In this document: positions 55,201-61,594 of the stretch, one piece after another
Position numbering within the stretch: the stretch's first letter is position 1
Layout of the letters: every line of letters begins with the position of its first letter
NCBI GenBank assembly: GCA_947498935.1
Contig: CANMMM010000020.1
Span: 27,600 to 91,599, forward strand
Source of the DNA: an uncultured Aquimarina sp.
Lineage (GTDB): Bacteria > Bacteroidota > Bacteroidia > Flavobacteriales > Flavobacteriaceae
Length of the DNA: 64,000 bases
Direction: 5' to 3'
The notes under the pieces: generated by a model
Databases searched by the model: none
What the model saw: only the letters and a program-made list of their open reading frames with translations
Told to the model about the DNA's origin: nothing
Position numbers and translations under genes: made by a program

Positions 55201-55928
55201 CTTGGACTATAGAGCGTATTGTAGCAGATGGAGGAGCAAATAATACGCCTTCTTTAGATAACGCTACAGTAATTATTTATGCAGATAACGCAGGTGTACC
55301 AGGTGATGAGGTATACAATAGTGGTGCTATCGCTCCAATATCAAAGCCTGATGCTACTAACTTAGATTTATTACTACCAGCTCCAGTGGCATTAGAGAGT
55401 GGTACATACTGGCTTACTGTATATGCGAACTTAGCATTTGGTGCTAATCAGCAGCAGTGGTTCTGGCAGTCGCAAGCGGCTGGTATAGGAGAAGAAACAC
55501 ACTTAAAGGATCCAGCAGATTTATTTGGTACAGGTTCGGTAGATTGGACACCTGCATCAGTTGCCTTTGGAAATGATCCTGTAGATCAAGTGTTCCAGAT
55601 TTTTGGAGATTTAAAAGAAGCTACAGCTACAGCACAAGTAACGAATGAAATCGCTACACAAGAACTAACCACTTTAGAAACAAAGTTGACCTCACTGATA
55701 TGGCCTAATCCATCAAGTGATGTGTTTACATTTAACTTAAAAAGTTTAAAAGCTACCAAGACAGTATCTGTTACTATCTTAGATATAACAGGAAGTGTCG
55801 TATATCAGCAAGCTAATCTTGCCTCAGATGCGACTTTTTCTTGGGATGCATCACAGCTTAAAACAGGATTTTACTTTGCCAAAATTGCAGGAGATAGCAA
55901 TATCACTGTAAAGTTAATAAAGCAATAA
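52236..55928 (+). CDS. T9SS-secreted BNR/sortilin-like propeller protein, copy 1
   Basis: A 1230-residue exported protein. The open frame begins at 52056, but the signal peptide MKTFLCYLKRAVWGVALLGTVSAVQAQ starts at 52236 and aligns with copy 2, so that ATG is used. After a Lys-rich linker, residues about 130-860 form Asp-box/BNR propeller repeats (GGLWRSRDAGASWRRVT, GIYKSTNGGFTWKLLE, GLHRSTDEGKTFEEV, NNGGETWTNISGN). A beta domain follows (about 960-1130, DFTIPENSAWTIERIV ... GTYWLTVYANLAF), then a type A T9SS sorting domain (WPNPSSDVFTFNL to the end, VKLIKQ). No glycosidase catalytic site is evident. Followed by its own terminator. Confidence 0.9.
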   Translation: MKTFLCYLKRAVWGVALLGTVSAVQAQKIKGLKKSPSQNFQPASLYKQSKIYDSKSGATEQKPTAVGDKALDRMVYEFNRLKDPKTGKIPEGIQASEERFSKTIAIGDDMKKSVTNAKKGANKSRFSYWKQRGPYNVGGRTRALAIDRTNEDIIFAGGVSGGLWRSRDAGASWRRVTTLRQSPSVTAIVQDPRPGKHNIWYYGGGERFGNSASDGGAFYQGTGIYKSTNGGFTWKLLEASNDNDVRAFSPLDVINSMVIDPTNGYLYVGTLDGLHRSTDEGKTFEEVLESGFLGTVEVAVTSQGQLYATIRSSADENAGFHTSSNGTDWTAITPSSLPASIGRTVMGVNPSNEDEIYFFAQNTGQDSAAFLLKYDAAKKADSAWVDLSANLPLSLGRVGSLNLQGGYNMLVKVSPANPDMVFIGGTNIYRSLDGFTTPAGQESWVAGYRPDNSVAVYTNQHPDQHALLFYPSNPNKVLSGNDGGVFITEDITAVDGGDIPIEPVGWTSLNNGYFTTQPHHISIDPSENNDGVLAGFQDNGTWFTDTTDQTAFWKEEFGGDGAYSAIADNGRTHYVSSQRGRVYRLNLDEDGNEVSFARVQPNGATGLAFIAPFVLDPNNDNIMYLPAGNRMWRNNNLDSIPIFSNALAKVNWVDLPASDTPEGSVISALGVSKYPVANRLYYGTDKGQLYRIDNANIDDQQPVDIFTGKGLPEGNITDINVDPSNSDRVIVAFSNYRIPSLFLTNNGGETWTNISGNLEENPDGSGNGPSVRSTAFVGSSAGRFGASAQSVYVATSTGLYYTLGLRGERTRWNREPLRIGNAVVEEVVSREDGFIAVGAHGNGTFSAKFPVFNKQPETTLSRTYLLEDLALVENNEPIEVSVAGLFESSIGAPIDIQFINSNEALVTATLENDVIKITIAKDAKGKAAIGLIATSNGEQVSEGFTINVSELPIYEQQEAAISSSPAQFFVDFNAVVSSSDDFTIPENSAWTIERIVADGGANNTPSLDNATVIIYADNAGVPGDEVYNSGAIAPISKPDATNLDLLLPAPVALESGTYWLTVYANLAFGANQQQWFWQSQAAGIGEETHLKDPADLFGTGSVDWTPASVAFGNDPVDQVFQIFGDLKEATATAQVTNEIATQELTTLETKLTSLIWPNPSSDVFTFNLKSLKATKTVSVTILDITGSVVYQQANLASDATFSWDASQLKTGFYFAKIAGDSNITVKLIKQ

Positions 55929-55955
55929 TATACAGTACGATGGTATCGTATACAG

Positions 55956-55987
55956 AAAAGGAGTTGACTCGATCAACTCCTTTTTTT
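55956..55987 (+). terminator. Terminator after propeller copy 1
   Basis: Stem AAAAGGAGTTGA / TCAACTCCTTTT, loop CTCGA, then T-run. The equivalent after copy 2 is at 60190. Confidence 0.93.
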
Positions 55988-56100
55988 AGTTTAGTACATT
56001 TTTACTTTAAAGTAATGCAAACTTATTTGATTTAGATATAGAGGAAAAATAATACTGATGTACTGCAATCAATAAAGAAACTAATAATACAGTAGAAGAA

Positions 56101-56160
56101 ATGATACGATTACATATACATAAATCCAAGGAAAGAGGGTTGTTCACTCTGGATGTGTAG
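56101..56160 (+). pseudogene. Leader peptide 2 (19 aa), decayed duplicate of leader 1
   Basis: ATG to TAG, MIRLHIHKSKERGLFTLDV. It aligns with leader 1 from the upstream region (about 50075) through the terminator, but the -7 box is damaged (TACTGATG), the last residues including Cys and Met are lost, and the ORF ends early. The terminator stem is kept in shorter form at 56209-56236. Confidence 0.5.
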
Positions 56161-56208
56161 TATGTGATCATGCAACGTATTTTTTTGGTCTTCATAATAT
56201 AAGTAAAT

Positions 56209-56236
56209 CCTGAGCCTATGCAACTCAGGTTTTTTT
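56209..56236 (+). terminator. Terminator of leader copy 2
   Basis: Stem CCTGAG / CTCAGG around CCTATGCAA, followed by seven T; a shortened form of the terminator at 50245. Confidence 0.75.
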
Positions 56237-56465
56237 ATGGCATTTTTCTTACTTAAGGCAGAAATTTTAAGAAAAAAAGCATTGAGAAAGCACTATGCTA
56301 AAAAAAACACTCTATATGTGTAACTGTGTCATTTTAAGTAAGTTTTATAGGGAAAGGGAGCCGTGATTTGTAAAAACTTTAAGTAAATGTTCTCTTAACT
56401 TTAAGAGGGCATTTTTAGATTCTCTGCTAATTTTATGAGCTATTTTTAATTTAACAGAGATTAGG

Positions 56466-59400
56466 ATGAAAATATTTTTATGTTATCTCAGGCATGTTGC
56501 TTGGGGTGTAGCCCTATTGGGTACAGTAAGTGCTGTTCAAGCACAAAAAACTAAGGGGTTGAAAAAAAGCCTTTCCCAGAACTTTCAACCTGCTTCTCTT
56601 TACAAACAGTCTAAGATTTATGACAGTAAGTCTGGAGCTACTGAAACAGCGCCAATAGCTGTAAGAGATAGAGCATTAGATCGTATGGCTTATGAGTTTA
56701 ATAGACTCAAAGACCCTAAGACAGGCAAAATCCCTGAAGGTATTCAAGCAGCTGAAAGGCGTTTTTCAAAAACGATCGCTATTGGTGATGATATGAAAAA
56801 GTCAGTAACCAATATGCAGAAAAGTGCTACTACATCTCGTTTTTCGTATTGGAAACAAAGAGGCCCCTATAATATAGGAGGAAGGACCAGAGCCTTAGCC
56901 ATTGATCGCACGAATGAAGATATTATTTTTGCAGGAGGTGTATCAGGAGGGCTTTGGCGTTCTAGAGATGCTGGTGCATCTTGGAGAAGAGTGACTACAC
57001 TTAAACAATTGCCAAGTATCACTGCTATCGTACAAGATCCTAGACCAGGAAAACACAATATATGGTATTACGGAGGAGGAGAGAATATCGGAAATTCAGC
57101 CAGTGACGGAGGAGCCTTTTATTCAGGAAGAGGTATCTATAAGTCTACCAATGGTGGATTAACTTGGAAGCTGTTAGAAGGTACTACTGACGATTATATA
57201 CAATATGCTTCGCCCTTAGAGGTTGTGAACTCTATGGTGATTGATCCTACTAATGGATACTTATATGTAGGAACTATCGATGGATTACACAGATCTACAG
57301 ATGAAGGAAAAACTTTTGAAGAAGTATTAGCAAGTGGATTCTCAGGTGATGTAGAAGTAGCGGTTACGAGCAAGGGACAATTGTATGCTACTATTCGTAG
57401 TTCAGCAGATACAAACGCAGGTTTCCATACCTCTAGTAATGGAACAGATTGGACTGCGATTACTCCTAGTAGCTTGCCTGCTTCTATAGGAAGAACGGTA
57501 ATGGGGGTAAACCCATCCAATGAAGACGAAGTATATTTCTTTGCGCAAAATACAGAAGAAGACTCTGCTGTTGCATTTTTATTAAAATACGATGCTGCAA
57601 AAAAGGTAGATTCAGCTTGGGTGGATCTTAGTGCTAACCTTCCTTTTGATTTAGAATTCTTAGGGAGCTTAGATCCACAGGATGGATATAATATGTTAGT
57701 AAAAGTAAGCCCAGCAAATCCTGATATGGTATTTATTGGGGGGACTAACATCTACAGATCATTAGATGGATTCACCACACCTGCAGGTCAAGAATCATGG
57801 GTTGGAGGATACAGGCCAGATAATAGTTTAGCAGTATATACCAATCACCATCCAGATCAGCATGCATTACTTTTTTATCCATCAAACCCTAATAAAGTAC
57901 TATCAGCAAATGACGGAGGTGTATTCATTACAGAAGATATTACGACAGTAGATGGAGGAGATATACCAATAGAACCAGTAGGTTGGACAAGCCTTAATAA
58001 TGGGTATTTTACAACACAACCGCATCATATATCTATTGATCCTAGTGAGAATAACGATGCTATCTTAGCAGGGTTCCAAGACAATGGTACATGGTTTACT
58101 GATACTACGGATCAAACTGCATTTTGGAAAAAAGAATTCGGTGGAGACGGTTCATACAGTGCGATCGCAGATAACGGACGTACTCATTATGTGTCTTCAC
58201 AGCAAGGAAAAATTTTTCGATTTAATTTAGATGAAGATGGGAATGAAGTGTCATTTGCGAGAGTACAACCTGCTGGAGTAACAGGCCTAGCTTTTATTGC
58301 TCCTTTCGTGTTAGATCCAAATAATGATAATATCATGTATTTACCTGCGGGTAATAGAATGTGGAGAAATAATAATTTAGATTCAATCCCTGTTTTCTCT
58401 AATGCATTAGCAAAAGTAAATTGGGTAGGCTTACCAGCATCAGATACACCAGAAGGTTCTGTGATTTCGGCATTAGGAGTTTCTAAATATCCTGTAGCGA
58501 ATAGATTGTATTACGGTACTGATAAAGGACAGCTATACAGAATAGACAATGCTAATATTGATGATCAACAGCCTGTAGATATTTTTACAGGAAAAGGACT
58601 TCCAGAAGGAAATATCACAGATATAAATGTAGATCCATCCAATTCAGATAGAGTCATCGTAGCATTTTCTAATTATAGAGTTCCAAGTTTATTCCTAACG
58701 AACAATGGTGGAGAAACATGGACAAATATCAGTGGAAACTTAGAAGAAAATCCAGATGGAAGTGGTAATGGACCTTCTGTAAGAAGTACCGCTTTTGTAG
58801 GAAGTAGCGCTGGACGTTTTGGTGCCAGTGCACAATCTGTATATGTGGCAACAAGTACAGGTTTATACTATACATTAGGCCTTAGAGGCGAAAGAACACG
58901 TTGGAACAGAGAGCCATTAAGAATAGGAAATGCTGTTGTAGAAGAAGTAGTATCTCGTGGAGATGGTTTTATCGCAGTAGGAGCTCATGGAAATGGAACA
59001 TTTAGTGCTAAGTTTCCTGTGTTTAACAAGCAGCCAGAAGCTACATTAAGTAGAACATACCTTTTAGACGACCTATTTTTAGCAGAAAATAGTGCTCCAG
59101 TAGAAGTAAGTGTTGCTGGATTATTCGAGAGTTCTATAGGAGCACCTATAGATATCCAGTTTATCAATTCTAATGAAGCATTGGTAACAGCTACTTTAGA
59201 GAATGACATGATCAAAATTACGATTGCACCAGACGCTAAAGGAAAAGCAGCTATTGGATTAATTGCTACTTCTAATGGAGAGCAAGTATCAGAAGGATTT
59301 ACGATCAATGTAAGTGAATTGTCTATTTATGAGCAACAAGGAATTGCGAACGGTTTATCGCTAGCTCAGTTTTATATAGATTTCAATGCAATAATAAACA

Positions 59401-60161
59401 CGTCAGATGATTTTACAATTCCAGAGAATAGCGCTTGGACTATAGAACGTATTGTGGCAAATGGAGCAGAAAATAATAGACCATCGCTGGATAATGCGAC
59501 AGTAATTATTTACGAAGATAATGGAGGAATACCAGGTGATGAGCTATACAATAGCGGTGCTATTGCTCCAATATCAAAACCTAATGATGCTAACTTGAAT
59601 TTATTGCTACCAACACCAGTTGCATTAGAGAGTGGTACATACTGGCTCACAGCATATGCGAACTTAGCATTTGGTCCTAATCAGCAGCAGTGGTTCTGGC
59701 AGTCGCAAGTAGCTGGGATAGGAGAAGAATCGCACCTAAAAGATTCAGCAGATTTAATAGGTGTAGGAGCACTGGATTGGACACCTGTTGCAGAAGTTTT
59801 TGGAGGATCTCCTAGAGATCAGGTCTTCCAGATTTTTGGAGATGTAAAAGAAGATACAGCGTCAGCACCAGTGACGAATGAAGTTGCTCCACAAGAACTA
59901 ACCACTTTAGAAGCAAAGTTGACCTCACTAATATGGCCTAATCCATCAAGTGATGTGTTTACATTTAATTTAAAGAGTTTAAAAACCACCAATACTGTAT
60001 TTCTTACGATCTTAGATATAACAGGAAGTATTGTATATCAGCAAGCTAATCTTGTTTCAGATGCGACTTTTTCTTGGGATGCATCACAGCTTAAAACAGG
60101 ATTTTATTTTGCAAAAATTACAGGAGATAGCAATATCACTGTAAAGTTAATAAAGCAATAA
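56466..60161 (+). CDS. T9SS-secreted BNR/sortilin-like propeller protein, copy 2
   Basis: A 1231-residue tandem paralogue of the gene at 52236, same domain order: signal peptide (MKIFLCYLRHVAWGVALLGTVSAVQAQ), propeller, beta domain, type A T9SS sorting domain. Identity is uneven. A stretch of about 650 bp (about 58293-58950, matching 54060-54717) is almost identical at the DNA level, while parts of the N-terminal propeller and the domain at about 960-1130 differ clearly. One-residue indels explain the extra residue. Both copies keep intact frames and all export signals, so both are probably expressed. Confidence 0.9.
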   Translation: MKIFLCYLRHVAWGVALLGTVSAVQAQKTKGLKKSLSQNFQPASLYKQSKIYDSKSGATETAPIAVRDRALDRMAYEFNRLKDPKTGKIPEGIQAAERRFSKTIAIGDDMKKSVTNMQKSATTSRFSYWKQRGPYNIGGRTRALAIDRTNEDIIFAGGVSGGLWRSRDAGASWRRVTTLKQLPSITAIVQDPRPGKHNIWYYGGGENIGNSASDGGAFYSGRGIYKSTNGGLTWKLLEGTTDDYIQYASPLEVVNSMVIDPTNGYLYVGTIDGLHRSTDEGKTFEEVLASGFSGDVEVAVTSKGQLYATIRSSADTNAGFHTSSNGTDWTAITPSSLPASIGRTVMGVNPSNEDEVYFFAQNTEEDSAVAFLLKYDAAKKVDSAWVDLSANLPFDLEFLGSLDPQDGYNMLVKVSPANPDMVFIGGTNIYRSLDGFTTPAGQESWVGGYRPDNSLAVYTNHHPDQHALLFYPSNPNKVLSANDGGVFITEDITTVDGGDIPIEPVGWTSLNNGYFTTQPHHISIDPSENNDAILAGFQDNGTWFTDTTDQTAFWKKEFGGDGSYSAIADNGRTHYVSSQQGKIFRFNLDEDGNEVSFARVQPAGVTGLAFIAPFVLDPNNDNIMYLPAGNRMWRNNNLDSIPVFSNALAKVNWVGLPASDTPEGSVISALGVSKYPVANRLYYGTDKGQLYRIDNANIDDQQPVDIFTGKGLPEGNITDINVDPSNSDRVIVAFSNYRVPSLFLTNNGGETWTNISGNLEENPDGSGNGPSVRSTAFVGSSAGRFGASAQSVYVATSTGLYYTLGLRGERTRWNREPLRIGNAVVEEVVSRGDGFIAVGAHGNGTFSAKFPVFNKQPEATLSRTYLLDDLFLAENSAPVEVSVAGLFESSIGAPIDIQFINSNEALVTATLENDMIKITIAPDAKGKAAIGLIATSNGEQVSEGFTINVSELSIYEQQGIANGLSLAQFYIDFNAIINTSDDFTIPENSAWTIERIVANGAENNRPSLDNATVIIYEDNGGIPGDELYNSGAIAPISKPNDANLNLLLPTPVALESGTYWLTAYANLAFGPNQQQWFWQSQVAGIGEESHLKDSADLIGVGALDWTPVAEVFGGSPRDQVFQIFGDVKEDTASAPVTNEVAPQELTTLEAKLTSLIWPNPSSDVFTFNLKSLKTTNTVFLTILDITGSIVYQQANLVSDATFSWDASQLKTGFYFAKITGDSNITVKLIKQ

Positions 60162-60189
60162 ATACAGTACGATTGTAAAATATATATAG

Positions 60190-60221
60190 AAAAGGAGTTG
60201 ATCGAATCAGCTCCTTTTTCT
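60190..60221 (+). terminator. Terminator after propeller copy 2
   Basis: Stem AAAAGGAGTTGA / TCAGCTCCTTTTT (one mismatch compensated by G-U), matching the one after copy 1. Confidence 0.88.
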
Positions 60222-60284
60222 AATTTAGTGGATCACTTTTATAAAACGTGATCTTTAATCAATAGCTATACAGACACATTACTT

Positions 60285-60737
60285 ATGAAACTAATATGGA
60301 CAGTGCTCATGGTTGTAGTATTTATATCTTGTAAAACAACTACTCTTGCGCAAACAAAAAATAAACCACCACTAGCAGTTACCGCAAAAAAAGCAATGGT
60401 GTATCCAGAAACTCCTCAAATGTCACCTAATACAGTACAAATAGCAGTATCTATTATCGGGATGAAACACAATATTGCTATTTGCGAAAAAACATATAAT
60501 ACAGCTGTACATGTTGTACTAGACGAAGTTGTGAATACGGGTGGTGCTATTGTAAATAGGCTAGCAGCTGGCGCAAAACCTCTGCTGAGTTTTAATAAGC
60601 CGTTAGTAAACGATCTAAAAAAAATAGAAGAACTATTTGTACCCGATGCAAAGTATATACTTACTGTGGTAGAGAAACCATGTAGGGACTTTTCTTCAAC
60701 TCGATACGAAATAGTACATTTCGAACCGTTAAAATAA
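60285..60737 (+). CDS. Small secreted/lipoprotein, tandem paralogue 1
   Basis: A 150-residue protein with a hydrophobic N-terminus ending in FISC (Cys16, probable lipobox). The mature part has NTVQIAVSIIGMKHNIAICEKTYNTAV, VNTGGAIVNRLAAGA and VVEKPCRDFSSTRYEIVHFE. The same framework recurs in the next gene, with two conserved cysteines (ICEK and PCxDF) that could form a disulfide. I do not recognise the family. It starts 124 bp after propeller copy 2, beyond its terminator. Confidence 0.75.
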   Translation: MKLIWTVLMVVVFISCKTTTLAQTKNKPPLAVTAKKAMVYPETPQMSPNTVQIAVSIIGMKHNIAICEKTYNTAVHVVLDEVVNTGGAIVNRLAAGAKPLLSFNKPLVNDLKKIEELFVPDAKYILTVVEKPCRDFSSTRYEIVHFEPLK

Positions 60738-60979
60738 CGGAAAATAGCTCTTTTGAGTGCTCTGGAGATACACGGTCTTATTTTCCTTCTTAGCTTAAAA
60801 ACACTGTACTGGTTTGATTATTAGTTGTATGCTGCTGTCTAAATTCCTTATTTCTTTGGTTATTTAGTTCGTTTAGTAAACAGGGTTGTTTGTACAAAGA
60901 CAAAGGTCATCTATACATTTTACTGCTTTTTTAAAATGCATACTCACTAATTTATGGGTAATTTTAAAAATCATACACA

Positions 60980-61450
60980 GTGAAAATCTTAAAAATTTTA
61001 GTCTTACTAGGCTTAGTAATGGGCTCATTTTCTTGTTCTAAGGAGAATGTAAATAATGAAATTTCAGAAGTAGAAGAACCGCAAATAATAGCAAAAAGGT
61101 TTTTGCCATCGCTTCATCCACAAGTACCTAAGATCGCACCTAATACGATGCAGGTGGTTATAGCTATTATAGTTATTGAGAACGAAGTTCCTATTTGCGA
61201 AAAAATACATGATACGGTGGTTAAGGTGGTCGTAAAAAGAATTGTAAATACGGGTGGGTCTATCGTAAATCGTTTAGCAGTAGGAGCAGAACGTTTGTTT
61301 AGTTTGAATAAGCAATTGGTAAAAGATGTAGCGATCCTGCAAAACCTATCAACACCTAATACAGAGTATATGTTTACTGTAGTAGAAAATCCATGTATGG
61401 ATTTTGATACAACTCGATATGAGATCGTAGATTTCGAATCTTTGGAATAA
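60980..61450 (+). CDS. Small secreted/lipoprotein, tandem paralogue 2
   Basis: A 156-residue lipoprotein with a GTG start and lipobox GSFSC (Cys19). It parallels the previous gene throughout the mature part: PNTMQVVIAIIVIENEVPICEK, VNTGGSIVNRLAVGA, VVENPCMDFDTTRYEIVDFE. The signal sequences differ. The two genes are separated by 242 bp without terminator-like structure, so they may have separate promoters. Function unknown. Confidence 0.75.
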   Translation: MKILKILVLLGLVMGSFSCSKENVNNEISEVEEPQIIAKRFLPSLHPQVPKIAPNTMQVVIAIIVIENEVPICEKIHDTVVKVVVKRIVNTGGSIVNRLAVGAERLFSLNKQLVKDVAILQNLSTPNTEYMFTVVENPCMDFDTTRYEIVDFESLE

Positions 61451-61530
61451 TATAGCGTATTTTCTATGCAAGTATATATTTATATGTAGTAGTATTTTAC
61501 AACAAAAAAATACTACTTTGTAAAAAGAAA

Positions 61531-61566
61531 GCCTGTAAAGTAGAAACTTTACAGGCTTTTTAGTAT
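61531..61566. terminator. Shared bidirectional terminator
   Basis: Stem GCCTGTAAAG / CTTTACAGGC with A-run before and T-run after, placed between the convergent genes ending at 61450 and 61595. Confidence 0.92.
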
Positions 61567-61594
61567 CAGTAATTGATTGGTAGTATTAGGTATA

